A stretch of DNA of 7,925 bases from Gallionella sp. UBA6045 (GCA_002429165.1 DIYV01000198.1:1-7925); one strand, 5' to 3'. Positions 1 to 7,925 are shown, counted from the first letter of the stretch. Translations and numbers: made by a program. The notes: a model not told the origin generated them from the sequence alone.

Positions 1-1677
<1,677 letters not shown>

Positions 1678-1697
1678 AAATCATAAGATCCTGGAAT

Positions 1698-1736
1698 TTG
1701 CGGGAGTGGCTGCGTTTACACGTTCCACTCCCGCAA
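1698..1736. terminator. Perfect 12-bp inverted repeat between convergent genes, probable bidirectional terminator
   Basis: Arms at 1698-1709 (TTGCGGGAGTGG) and 1725-1736 (CCACTCCCGCAA) are exact reverse complements around a 15-nt loop. The element starts 20 bases after the uvrB stop and ends 13 bases before the stop of the opposing gene. On the + strand a T-rich tract follows only after about 12 bases (1749-1757), and on the complement strand a run of five T comes about 15 bases after the stem. It is therefore not a textbook intrinsic terminator. Its position and strength fit transcription termination or transcript 3'-end protection for both genes. Confidence 0.6.
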
Positions 1737-1749
1737 CCTCAACTGCGCT

Positions 1750-2166
1750 TTATTTTTTGCTTATTGGCTGCGCAATCTTCTCCTTGCACGCAGGGGACAA
1801 CTCTTCCTGATGTAGTGTGAGGCATTTCATGATCCGGCCGCCGCCGCGTTTTTCATCCTTGCAGAACGTTCGTGCATCCTGTCCGCAGGCCTGTTTGAAA
1901 CTTTTCGCCTTCGCCTTCGCCCTAGCTTTCGTTTTTGCCATGCTGTCCCTGCAGGCAGGCGATAATTCGCTTGAGTGTTGCTTGAGGCATTTCGCCACAC
2001 GTCCTCCACCCGGTTGCATCCCCTGGCAAAGCTTGGCCGCGTCTTCGGCGCAGGGTTTTGCGTTTTGTGCTGCCGATGCACCGGTCGCCATAGCCACGCA
2101 GAACACACCCGCAAGCACAGCAAACCATTTCATTTGAACGCCGGATTGCGCTGTCAAGTTTCTCAT
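1750..2166 (-). CDS. Secreted cysteine-rich-repeat protein, two repeats
   Basis: This is a 138-residue exported protein of unknown role. It begins with a signal peptide: a short polar N-region, a hydrophobic core WFAVLAGVFCVAMATG and an AxA-type cleavage site near GASAA, so it is probably periplasmic. The mature part holds two copies of one module, each with four cysteines spaced C-x7-C-x12-C-x11-C, a GGGR turn and an ELSPAC end. A Lys/Ala-rich linker (KTKARAKAKAKSF) joins them. This matches the cysteine-rich repeat family (the GLG1/Golgi-apparatus-protein-1 type repeat), found in many proteobacterial periplasmic proteins without known biochemistry. The eight cysteines probably form disulfides; metal binding is possible but not shown. 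The start at 2166 is chosen because AGGAG lies 8 bases upstream. An ATG two codons earlier (2172) is only 2 bases from it, and an internal ATG at 2133 has no ribosome site. Confidence 0.8.
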   Translation of the reverse strand: MRNLTAQSGVQMKWFAVLAGVFCVAMATGASAAQNAKPCAEDAAKLCQGMQPGGGRVAKCLKQHSSELSPACRDSMAKTKARAKAKAKSFKQACGQDARTFCKDEKRGGGRIMKCLTLHQEELSPACKEKIAQPISKK

Positions 2167-2174
2167 ATGCATTA

Positions 2175-2179
2175 CTCCT
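2175..2179 (-). promoter_or_regulatory. Ribosome binding site that decides the start of the Cys-rich protein
   Basis: The complement strand reads AAAAGGAG, then TAATGCAT, then ATG. The AGGAG core is 8 bases from the ATG at 2166 and only 2 bases from the ATG at 2172, which favours the 2166 start. Confidence 0.65.
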
Positions 2180-2204
2180 TTTCAGTGGTTAATGGATTCG
2201 GCAG

Positions 2205-2234
2205 AATATCCCCTGCTTGTCCCCAACGCGACAA
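2205..2234 (-). promoter_or_regulatory. Candidate sigma-70 promoter for the Cys-rich protein gene
   Basis: On the complement strand TTGTCG (2234-2229) and GATATT (2210-2205) are separated by 18 bases, each matching four of six consensus positions. A start near 2198 would give a leader of about 30 bases containing the AGGAG site. This is a by-eye match only; other weak -10-like sites (for example TATATA near 2301-2306) exist further upstream. Confidence 0.3.
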
Positions 2235-2381
2235 CCGGACGATCGGATGACAAATTGACGACTTCTTGAATGGCGTGGGATGCCGCACAGGGCCGGGCGA
2301 TATATAACAAAATGTCGACCACCGCATAACCGATTCGGAACTTCAGTCTCTCGCCCCGCTTTGTACAGGAAAAGCTGTCAG

Positions 2382-2410
2382 CTACACTAATCGCGATTAT
2401 CAGTTATACT
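2382..2410 (+). promoter_or_regulatory. Candidate promoter with palindromic operator for the two-gene unit
   Basis: TATACT (2405-2410) matches the -10 consensus at five of six bases. The -35 position (CTACAC, 2382-2387, 17-base spacer) is poor, which suggests an activated or weak promoter. A perfect 12-bp palindrome, TAATCGCGATTA (2388-2399), fills most of the spacer, the usual location for a repressor or MerR-type activator site. No protein can be named from this. Confidence 0.35.
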
Positions 2411-2499
2411 TTTCACAGGCAGCGCTTGATGCAGATTATTTTTTGAAAGGGCAGGATCTTTAGCAAACCGGTTTATAAATAACGAAAGGGTGGGGAAAA

Positions 2500-2799
2500 A
2501 TGAAATTCGATATCAGCACCGGGATTAGTATTGCAGCAATTTTTGTCATGATTTATTGCCTTTTTCTGGTGCTCAAGCTGGGCAAACAAGTTCCCGGCGG
2601 AGTGGTCGGCAAGAACTGGAAATTTCTCACCTTTCTGGTGGTCCTATTCACCCTGGGTTACCTGACAACCCCGTTTTTCTCGCTGTTGCCGCCCCAATTT
2701 GTGACCCTGATGGCGTCGCTTATTTTCTTCTTCGGCGCGATTTATGTGGTGATTACAGTAAAGCTGATTTACCGGATTATTGAAGAACTGTCGGCGTAA
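2500..2799 (+). CDS. Small three-helix membrane protein of unknown function
   Basis: I do not recognise this 99-residue protein. It has three hydrophobic stretches: about residues 8-27 (ISIAAIFVMIYCLFLVLKL), 42-62 (FLTFLVVLFTLGYLTTPFFSL) and 67-90 (FVTLMASLIFFFGAIYVVITVKLI). A basic loop lies between the first two (KLGKQ...GKNWK). The C-terminus YRIIEELSA resembles the way membrane modules of some sensor proteins lead into a cytoplasmic helix, but no signalling domain follows here. The start is supported by a purine-rich site (AAAGGG and GGGG, 2485-2495) just before the ATG. The next gene starts 5 bases after the stop, so the two are probably one transcript and may work together. Base composition is lower in GC than in the flanking housekeeping genes, which may mean transfer or relaxed codon bias. 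Confidence 0.75.
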   Translation: MKFDISTGISIAAIFVMIYCLFLVLKLGKQVPGGVVGKNWKFLTFLVVLFTLGYLTTPFFSLLPPQFVTLMASLIFFFGAIYVVITVKLIYRIIEELSA

Positions 2800-2804
2800 G
2801 ACAC

Positions 2805-3281
2805 ATGAATCCGGACACTGTTTACGCCAAGACTGAAAAAGGCAAGGAGCGGTTCGAAGCGCGGGATATTCCCACGAACTTGCGCCATGCGCTGATACTG
2901 GTGGATGGCCGCTCAACGCTTAAAGAGTTGTTGAAAAAGGGCGAGGGTTTGGAGCTTCTTGAAGACTCTCTGGAGATGCTGGAGCAGATGGGACTGATGG
3001 CGCCAGTGGGGTCGATTGCTGCAGCGTCGGCCCCGAATCCGGCCATGCAGCCGGCTACCGGTAGCTCACCGGTTAAACGGCAGTTAATGGCGTTGGCCAT
3101 GAACTTACTGGGTGACAAGGCCGAGAAAATCGTCAAAAAAATTGAAGAAACCATGGATTCAAATGTGGCGCTTATGAACACCATTGATAGCTGCGGCAAG
3201 GTGATCAAGCTGACGATAGACGAGAAAAAAGCCGAGGCATTCGTCACTGCAGCCAGGGATATTATGGCGAAGCACGGCTAG
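2805..3281 (+). CDS. Hypothetical two-part helical cytoplasmic protein
   Basis: This 158-residue protein has no signal peptide or membrane segment. The N-terminal part (about 5-66) begins YAKTEKGKERFEARD and continues LRHALILVDGRSTLKELL to LEMLEQMGLM. This looks like a small winged-helix-like module known from uncharacterised betaproteobacterial proteins; the assignment is a recollection of pattern, not a search. An Ala/Pro/Ser linker (about 67-88) joins it to a helical C-terminal part (about 89-157, QLMALAMNLLGDKAEKIVKKIEE... to KAEAFVTAARDIMAKHG). The gene lies 5 bases after the membrane-protein gene and has no good ribosome site of its own, so translational coupling is likely. A soluble partner for the membrane protein is a reasonable inference. 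The gene is of lower GC than its flanks and ends in TAG, converging on zapE. Confidence 0.75.
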   Translation: MNPDTVYAKTEKGKERFEARDIPTNLRHALILVDGRSTLKELLKKGEGLELLEDSLEMLEQMGLMAPVGSIAAASAPNPAMQPATGSSPVKRQLMALAMNLLGDKAEKIVKKIEETMDSNVALMNTIDSCGKVIKLTIDEKKAEAFVTAARDIMAKHG

Positions 3282-3318
3282 CATCTGGCCTTGAGGGAAA
3301 GCTCGTAAGGCCTCATGC
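3281..3318. terminator. Hairpin between the two-gene unit and zapE
   Basis: GGCCTT (3287-3292) pairs with AAGGCC (3307-3312). Inside it, GAG (3293-3295) pairs with CTC (3302-3304) with a 2-base bulge, and outside it GCAT (3281-3284) pairs with ATGC (3315-3318) across a 2-base mismatch. The element begins in the stop codon of the upstream gene and lies 12 bases from the stop of zapE. No T-tract follows on either strand, so it is a weak terminator candidate. Confidence 0.4.
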
Positions 3319-3330
3319 ACGTAACTCTCC

Positions 3331-4491
3331 CTACGCATCCCCGTTCAACCTGACCCGCTGCGATTGATGCAGCTGCTTCAGGTAGTGCAGGGTCTGCATC
3401 TCGGTCAGGCGGCTGGCGGTGCGTGAAAATTCGCCGGACGCCATGTCATCGGTAAAGACATCTTCCAGCGGCACCGCAGAGGTCGCCACCAGCCTGACAT
3501 GGTTGTCGTACAACACATCGATCAGCCAGACAAAACGCCGCGCCTCGGCGGCGAAATCTTCGGTCAAACGCGGGATGTGCGACACGAACACCGTGGGGAA
3601 GCGGTGGGCGATCTCCAGGTAATCGGGCTGCGAGTGCGCTCCGCCGCACAGCTCCCTGAAATCGAACCACACCACATTGTGCGCGATCCTTTTCACCGGG
3701 ATCTGACGGCCCAGTATTTCTACATGCCGCTCTTTGCGCCGCGTCTGCCCGGCGATCTTGTCGAACAATGCCGCCATGCGGTCCTCGTTGGCGGCCGCGC
3801 CCTCGGCATCCTTCGCCACCAGGAACAGCGGCTCGCGGGTCATCGCGCGCAGGCGGTAATCGTTGCCGCTTTCGATGTGCATCACCTTCAGCTCGCGCTT
3901 GAGCAACTCGATCACCGGCAGGAAGTTCTTGCGCTGCAAACCGTGTGCGTAGAGGCCGTCGGGCGGCAAGTTGGATGTGGTTATCAGTATCACGCCGCGC
4001 TCGAACAGCGCCGCGATCAGCCGCCCCAGTATCATCGCATCGGCAATATCGTCGACGTGAAACTCGTCCAGGCACAACAATCGGGTGGATTTCGCGATGT
4101 TGCCGGCCAGCGCGATCAATGGATCATCCTCGCCTGCCAGCGCCTTCATCTCGTGATGAACCTCGGCCATGAAATTGTGAAAGTGGATGCGGCGCTTGCG
4201 GCGATACGGCAGGCAGGCGTAGAACGCATCCATCAGAAAGGTCTTGCCGCGCCCGATGCCGCCCCACAGATACAAACCCTTGGGTACCTCCGGGCTGAGC
4301 AGGCTGCGACCCAGGAACTGGTTGCGCCTGGATTTGAAATCCACCAGCTGGTGCCACAGCACATCCAGCTCATCGATCGCCGCAGCCTGCGCGGCATCAT
4401 GGACAAAATCCGGCAAAGCCTTGGCGGCCTGATACCAGGCCTTGGGGCTCATGTTGCCATCAGTGCGTTTGGTAATAGTGTGTTCAGGCAT
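3331..4491 (-). CDS. zapE: Cell division protein ZapE / AFG1-like ATPase
   Basis: ZapE is a cytoplasmic P-loop ATPase of the AFG1/LACE1 family; in E. coli it associates with the FtsZ ring during late constriction and under low oxygen. The 386-residue length fits the family (375 in E. coli). Visible features are Walker A GGIGRGKT (77-84), the family block RIHFHNFM (101-108), Walker B LLCLDEF (138-144), ITTSN (170-174), the VVWFDFRELCG block (273-283), FLIDVLYD-like WLIDVLYDN (322-330) and the terminal RTASRLTEMQ (357-366). The start at 4491 is the longest frame. A second ATG at 4452 (MSPKAWYQ) would also give a full-length family member, and neither has a clear Shine-Dalgarno site. The gene follows selC by 52 bases on the same strand with no obvious terminator between; nothing links its function to selenocysteine. 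Confidence 0.93.
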   Translation of the reverse strand: MPEHTITKRTDGNMSPKAWYQAAKALPDFVHDAAQAAAIDELDVLWHQLVDFKSRRNQFLGRSLLSPEVPKGLYLWGGIGRGKTFLMDAFYACLPYRRKRRIHFHNFMAEVHHEMKALAGEDDPLIALAGNIAKSTRLLCLDEFHVDDIADAMILGRLIAALFERGVILITTSNLPPDGLYAHGLQRKNFLPVIELLKRELKVMHIESGNDYRLRAMTREPLFLVAKDAEGAAANEDRMAALFDKIAGQTRRKERHVEILGRQIPVKRIAHNVVWFDFRELCGGAHSQPDYLEIAHRFPTVFVSHIPRLTEDFAAEARRFVWLIDVLYDNHVRLVATSAVPLEDVFTDDMASGEFSRTASRLTEMQTLHYLKQLHQSQRVRLNGDA

Positions 4492-4509
4492 GCGTGCTCA
4501 TTATTTTTC

Positions 4510-4538
4510 AGCATAAAACGGGTGCGAAGCTGTCTGAA
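4510..4538 (-). promoter_or_regulatory. Candidate zapE promoter
   Basis: On the complement strand TTCAGA (4538-4533) and TATGCT (4515-4510) are 17 bases apart, each matching four of six consensus bases. Initiation would fall near 4503, about 12 bases before the 4491 ATG, or about 50 bases before the alternative start at 4452. It would let zapE be expressed apart from the sel cluster. By-eye match only. Confidence 0.3.
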
Positions 4539-4543
4539 ATCGT

Positions 4544-4640
4544 TGGCGGAAAAGAGTGGGAGTCGAACCCACCAAGAACCGACTGACGGCCCTTGCCAGA
4601 TTTGAAGTCTGGCCGCCCCACCGGGGAACGAATCTCTTCC
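4544..4640 (-). tRNA. selC: Selenocysteine tRNA, anticodon UCA, CCA encoded
   Basis: This 97-nt tRNA reads UGA as selenocysteine. It is charged with serine by SerRS, converted by SelA and carried by SelB. The 8-bp acceptor stem pairs GGAAGAGA (4640-4633) with TCTTTTCC (4555-4548), including one G-U pair, followed by G discriminator and CCA. A 5-bp T-arm (GTGGG/CCCAC around TTCGACT) gives the 13-bp acceptor/T stack typical of bacterial tRNA(Sec). The anticodon stem GCCAGA/TCTGGC closes the loop CTTCAAA, with anticodon TCA at 4605-4603. The long variable arm pairs AAGGGCCG with CGGTTCTT (8 bp with two G-U) over a 5-nt loop. The D-arm stem TCCC/GGGG flanks a CGGT loop. All are diagnostic, and the position 223 bases after selB on the same strand confirms it. 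Confidence 0.97.
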
Positions 4641-4863
4641 AAAAATCCAGATTTCATCCCAACTGCTACGTTGCGGAAAAAATTTCTTGCTTACATATCA
4701 TCCATATGCGGCGCTGCAAAACGAAGTTTCAGAGCAGGGTAACCTTTAGGTTAGCCGTAACTAAAATTTTTTTCGCGCCTTGCATTTGGGCGAACTCTGA
4801 ATTTTAAAAGGCACTCTTAAATCAAACTATCGTGCGACAGCGTACAAATACTACCTCAAATCC
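4641..4863. other. selB-selC intergenic spacer with candidate selC promoter
   Basis: This 223-bp AT-rich spacer has no credible gene. On the complement strand TTTGCA (4720-4715) and an extended-type TGATATGTA (ending in TATGTA, 4697-4692) are 17 bases apart and about 50 bases upstream of the tRNA, a weak possible selC promoter. A near-perfect palindrome TAACCTTTAGGTTA lies at 4740-4753. A small GC hairpin (CGCC/GGCG, about 4774-4791) next to an A/T tract (4764-4771) could weakly end selAB transcripts. None is decisive, so read-through from selAB into selC is also possible. Confidence 0.4.
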
Positions 4864-6762
4864 TCATCGCAGGTGATGCGCGTCACCCGCGCGCCGGGTG
4901 ACGGCGCCGGCATCGAAGAACTCCAGTATCTGGATCGCCAGCTTGCGTCCTGTTCCGATCCGGTCGCGGAACAGCGCCGCCGTGATCTTGCCATCCGGTT
5001 GACCGGCTGAGATTTCGCTGGCAATGGTAGCAAGCTGCTCAACCGATTGCGGCATGAAATAATGATCGTGAGCCACCCGGTAAACTTCTCCCATCGCTGC
5101 CAGTTGCTGCAACAGCAGCCGCATGCGAGCTTCATCCACTTTCAATGTATTGGCCAGATCGCGCACTCTGGGCGGCTGGAACGGCTGATCCAGCAGCAGA
5201 GGTGCCACCTTGTGCCAGATGATCTGATCGCCGGAAGAAAGCGTGATGCGGTGTTCAGGCAAATGCAGCCAAGGACCGCTCTTAACGATAAGATCGTCTG
5301 CACTCAATTGCGCAAGCAAGCTGTCGAAAACCGAACGAACCATGCGCGGTGCCACCAGCATGCGCAGTTGATTTGCTGTAGGCCCCAATGTTTCGGGAGA
5401 CTGTCGATGCTCCTCCGCCAGCCGTTCCAGCACAGCCTGCCGCAAGGATTCCCAGACCTGGATCGGGAAGGCAGTGCCGTCAATAGCGACCATAGGCACA
5501 GCACAGCGCAACGCTTCGGCTTCTTCCGGGCTGAGGTTGCAGGACAACGCAAAACGATCCAGATCGATCCCGGTGGGAGTGGCCTCAAGCATGCCCTGCA
5601 ACACTGCATGCGCAGTGGGGCGCTCGAGTGCGGCAAGCACGGCCATGCGTTCCGGCGTGCGGCGTTTGCGTTCCGGCGGAAAAGGATCGAGCACTCTGCC
5701 GCCCCCGACTGTCCGGCTGGCGGATTGGTCGCGAATGATGAAGCGGTCGCCGCGCAGCGCGCCGATGGTCCGGTCGAGCACGATCTGCGCGAAGCCAGTT
5801 TCGCCTGGCTGAAGCACGTCATGTTCCAGCAGCGCCACACGCGCCATGACATCGACTGCACCAAGATGAAAATGCACCGGCGACCAGTGGCGCAAGGGTT
5901 TGTCTGCACCGGCCAGCAAGTGCAGCCGCACATCCAGTCGCTGCGTCGGCCCATGCGCGGGTTCGGCGAGAACCCAGTCGCCGCGCCGCACATCCTGCTT
6001 GTCGAAATCCGTTCCCGCCAGGTTGAGCGCGCAGCGCTGGCCCGTCAGGCCGGTTTCGGACGCGCGGTTCTGCGCGTGGATGCCGCGCACCCGTACTGCA
6101 ATGCCGGCAGGCGAAAGCAGCAGTTGATCGCCCACCCGCACCGACCCGGAGAACACCGTGCCGGTCACCACCGTACCGGTACCGGCCAGAGTGAAACAAC
6201 GATCCACGGCCAGCCGGAAATTCCCCGCTTCGGGGCGGCCTGATTTGGGACGATTAGGCAAAGCGGAGGCGGCTTGTTCGAGATAATGGCGCAGCGGTTC
6301 AACGCCTGCGCCGTTCACTGCGGAGAGCGGAAATATCGGGCTGCCCTCCAGCGCTGTTCCCTGCAGCAGCGACTCAACCTCTGCCTGTGCTTGCGCCACT
6401 CTCTCCTCAGGCACACAGTCGATCTTGGTCAACGCGACAGCACCGCGCGACAGTCCAAGCAGATCAAGAATCGCAAGATGCTCGCGGGTCTGCGGCATGG
6501 GCCCGTCGTCGGCGGCCACAACCAACAATACAAAATCGATGCCGGTCGCTCCGGCCAGCATGTTGTGCACCAGCCTCTCGTGCCCCGGTACATCGATAAA
6601 TCCCAGTACCTCGCCGTCAGGCAGGGGAGTGTATGCGTAGCCCAGGTCGAGCGTGATGCCGCGCGCCTTCTCCTCCTTGAGGCGGTCGGCATCCACGCCG
6701 GTCAGCGCCTTCACCAGGGAAGTCTTGCCGTGGTCGATGTGTCCTGCGGTGCCGACGATCAC
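4864..6762 (-). CDS. selB: Selenocysteine-specific translation elongation factor SelB
   Basis: SelB is the GTPase that replaces EF-Tu for Sec-tRNA(Sec); its C-terminal winged helices bind the mRNA SECIS hairpin behind the UGA codon. The protein has 632 residues (614 in E. coli). The EF-Tu-like G domain shows G1 GHIDHGKT (7-14), [11 protein letters not shown] (34-44), G3 DVPGH (57-61), TKID (112-115) and the SAVNGAG loop (147-153). Beta-barrel domains follow, with [13 protein letters not shown] (194-206) and [20 protein letters not shown] (341-360). Four winged-helix repeats fill the rest, ending in the typical [19 protein letters not shown]...[10 protein letters not shown]. The start codon is GTG at 6762, fixed by the conserved N-terminus. 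It lacks a clear ribosome site but overlaps the selA stop (GTGA), so translation is probably coupled. The gene ends in TGA, a true stop judging by the complete family C-terminus. Confidence 0.97.
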   Translation of the reverse strand: MIVGTAGHIDHGKTSLVKALTGVDADRLKEEKARGITLDLGYAYTPLPDGEVLGFIDVPGHERLVHNMLAGATGIDFVLLVVAADDGPMPQTREHLAILDLLGLSRGAVALTKIDCVPEERVAQAQAEVESLLQGTALEGSPIFPLSAVNGAGVEPLRHYLEQAASALPNRPKSGRPEAGNFRLAVDRCFTLAGTGTVVTGTVFSGSVRVGDQLLLSPAGIAVRVRGIHAQNRASETGLTGQRCALNLAGTDFDKQDVRRGDWVLAEPAHGPTQRLDVRLHLLAGADKPLRHWSPVHFHLGAVDVMARVALLEHDVLQPGETGFAQIVLDRTIGALRGDRFIIRDQSASRTVGGGRVLDPFPPERKRRTPERMAVLAALERPTAHAVLQGMLEATPTGIDLDRFALSCNLSPEEAEALRCAVPMVAIDGTAFPIQVWESLRQAVLERLAEEHRQSPETLGPTANQLRMLVAPRMVRSVFDSLLAQLSADDLIVKSGPWLHLPEHRITLSSGDQIIWHKVAPLLLDQPFQPPRVRDLANTLKVDEARMRLLLQQLAAMGEVYRVAHDHYFMPQSVEQLATIASEISAGQPDGKITAALFRDRIGTGRKLAIQILEFFDAGAVTRRAGDAHHLR

Positions 6763-7925
6763 GGCGCGACGTTCAATTCTGCAAGTTGAGAGATGAACCC
6801 GGCCTCATCTTCCAGGCAGCGCATGTCCAGCATCAGCGCGCCTTCCTTGATGTGTGCGATCACCGGCACGGGCAGGGCGCGCAACGCGGCAGCGAGCTTC
6901 TCCAGAGCCGTGCCCTCACCGCGTCCCTTCCTGGCGGGGCGGATCGCGATGCCATGGCTGGCCAGACGTTCCACCGGCAGCGAGCCGCTGCCGATCTGGC
7001 TTGCGCAACTGCACAGCGTCACGCTGTAGTGATCTGCAAGCTTGTCCTGCAGCGGTTGCAGCACGCGTGCAGCTACTGCCTTGATGTCTTCCGCCGTGCG
7101 TGTCAGCAGACGGAGTGTGGGCAGGCGCTCGGCCAGGCGATCGGGATCGCGATAAAGCCGCAGGATGGCTTCGAGGGCCGCGATCGTCATCTTGTCCAGA
7201 CGCAGGGCGCGCTTGAGCGGATTCTTTTTGATCTTCTTGATCAGCTCGCGCCGCCCGACGATGATGCCCGCCTGTGGACCGCCGAGGAGTTTGTCGCCGC
7301 TGAACGTGACCAGATCGATGCCTGCCGCCAAAGCTTGCTGCGGTGTCGGCTCGACCGGCAAGCCCCAGCGAGCAAGGTCGACCAGCGTACCGCTGCCCAG
7401 ATCCATCATGAACGGCAGTCCATGACTATGCGCAAGCTGCGCCAACTCCGCTTCCGCCACCGCTGCGGTGAAACCGACGATGGCGTAGTTGCTGGCGTGC
7501 ACTTTGAGCAGCAGCGCGGTCTTGACCGAAATGGCTGCTTCGAAATCGCGCAGGTGGGTGCGGTTGGTCGTGCCCACCTCGACCAGGCGGCAACCGGCGC
7601 GGGCCATGATGTCGGGCACGCGGAATGCGCCGCCGATCTCGACCAGCTCGCCGCGCGAAACGATCACTTCCTTGCGCGCGGCAAGCGCATTGAGCGCAAG
7701 AAAAACTGCAGCTGCATTGTTGTTGACCACGGTCGCGGCCTCGGCGCCGGTGAGCTGGCACAGCAAATCTTCCACGTGTGTATCGCGGTCGCCGCGCTGG
7801 CCGCTGGCCAGATCGTATTCCAGGTTGCATGGACGCGTCAGCACATCCATCACCGCCTGCACGGCTTCTGCGGGGAACAAGGCGCGGCCCAGGTTGGTGT
7901 GCAGCACCGTGCCGGTGAGATTGAA
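6759..7925 (-). CDS. selA: L-seryl-tRNA(Sec) selenium transferase, N-terminus cut by window edge
   Basis: SelA is a pyridoxal-phosphate enzyme forming a homodecamer that converts Ser-tRNA(Sec) to Sec-tRNA(Sec) with selenophosphate from SelD. The frame is open to the window's right edge: 388 residues are visible of about 460, so about 75 N-terminal residues (the tRNA-binding N-domain) are missing. The visible start [17 protein letters not shown] is the conserved entry to the catalytic core; the GTG at 7907 inside it is not the start. Also seen are the NNNAAAV block, [31 protein letters not shown] and the PLP-lysine motif [14 protein letters not shown], with the Schiff-base lysine codon at 7292-7290. 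The C-terminal small domain ends ELNVAP followed by TGA, which overlaps the selB GTG start. The operon promoter lies outside the window. Confidence 0.96.
   Translation of the reverse strand, partial: FNLTGTVLHTNLGRALFPAEAVQAVMDVLTRPCNLEYDLASGQRGDRDTHVEDLLCQLTGAEAATVVNNNAAAVFLALNALAARKEVIVSRGELVEIGGAFRVPDIMARAGCRLVEVGTTNRTHLRDFEAAISVKTALLLKVHASNYAIVGFTAAVAEAELAQLAHSHGLPFMMDLGSGTLVDLARWGLPVEPTPQQALAAGIDLVTFSGDKLLGGPQAGIIVGRRELIKKIKKNPLKRALRLDKMTIAALEAILRLYRDPDRLAERLPTLRLLTRTAEDIKAVAARVLQPLQDKLADHYSVTLCSCASQIGSGSLPVERLASHGIAIRPARKGRGEGTALEKLAAALRALPVPVIAHIKEGALMLDMRCLEDEAGFISQLAELNVAP

Larger units (their letters stand above)
2167..2499. other. Divergent intergenic region without a gene
   Basis: This 333-bp stretch separates the Cys-rich protein gene (leftward) from the two-gene unit (rightward). 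I see no convincing coding frame or RNA gene. It is AT-richer than the flanking coding DNA, especially from 2385 on. It holds candidate promoters for both directions, a 12-bp palindrome TAATCGCGATTA (2388-2399), a 10-bp palindrome AAACCGGTTT (2465-2474) and a purine-rich ribosome site before 2500. Confidence 0.6.

Noticed and set aside
1975..2250. 91-codon + strand frame over the Cys-rich gene start
   Set aside because: It is antisense to the signal-peptide gene and its promoter region; no coding support.
2337..2343. GGAACTT resembling a sigma-E -35 element
   Set aside because: No matching -10 element is found at the expected distance downstream.
3499..4605. 368-codon open frame on the + strand opposite zapE and selC
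   Set aside because: It is antisense to a clear zapE and runs into the tRNA gene. Its composition (rich in His, Gln, Arg) is what antisense frames of GC-rich genes give, and it shows no recognisable motifs.
4556..4807. 83-codon + strand frame spanning selC and the spacer
   Set aside because: It begins inside the tRNA gene, has no ribosome site and no recognisable protein character.
4810..4866. Possible SECIS hairpin after the selB TGA stop
   Set aside because: Only a weak short stem can be drawn on the coding strand, and the SelB C-terminus is already complete by family comparison, so the TGA is read as a stop.
5047..6243. 398-codon open frame on the + strand opposite selB
   Set aside because: It lies wholly inside selB in antisense and has shadow-frame composition without domain motifs. 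selB is complete and conserved on the other strand.
6274..6789. 171-codon + strand frame over the selB 5' end
   Set aside because: It is antisense to the conserved GTPase domain of SelB and has no motif or ribosome site support.

Overview
The window reads as ordinary chromosomal DNA from a GC-rich proteobacterium, most likely a betaproteobacterium. The assignment is inferred from the protein flavour of UvrB, ZapE, SelA and SelB and from a periplasmic cysteine-rich-repeat protein of a type common there. No phage, transposon, insertion sequence, CRISPR array or rRNA was seen.

Layout, left to right. Positions 1-1677 hold the 3' part of uvrB (+), cut by the left window edge. It converges on a small secreted cysteine-rich-repeat protein (complement, 1750-2166), with a strong inverted repeat between them. 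A 333-bp divergent intergenic region (2167-2499) carries candidate promoters in both directions and a perfect 12-bp palindrome. Next come two closely spaced, visibly less GC-rich genes of unknown function (+): a three-helix membrane protein (2500-2799) and a soluble helical protein (2805-3281). They converge on zapE (complement, 3331-4491), with a hairpin at the junction.

The right half, all on the complement strand, is a selenocysteine-incorporation cluster in the transcriptional order selA (7925-6759, N-terminus cut by the right edge), selB (6762-4864), then the selenocysteine tRNA gene selC (4640-4544). zapE follows selC in the same direction. selA and selB overlap by four bases (GTGA). 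SelA converts Ser-tRNA(Sec) to Sec-tRNA(Sec), selC supplies the tRNA with anticodon UCA, and SelB is the dedicated GTPase that delivers it to UGA codons marked by a SECIS hairpin. SelD and the selenoprotein substrates (formate dehydrogenase is the usual one) are not in the window and must lie elsewhere.

Nothing in the window is clearly a new system. The most open questions are the two low-GC unknown genes with their palindromic promoter region and the two-repeat Cys-rich secreted protein. The Sec cassette is clear and informative but of known type.
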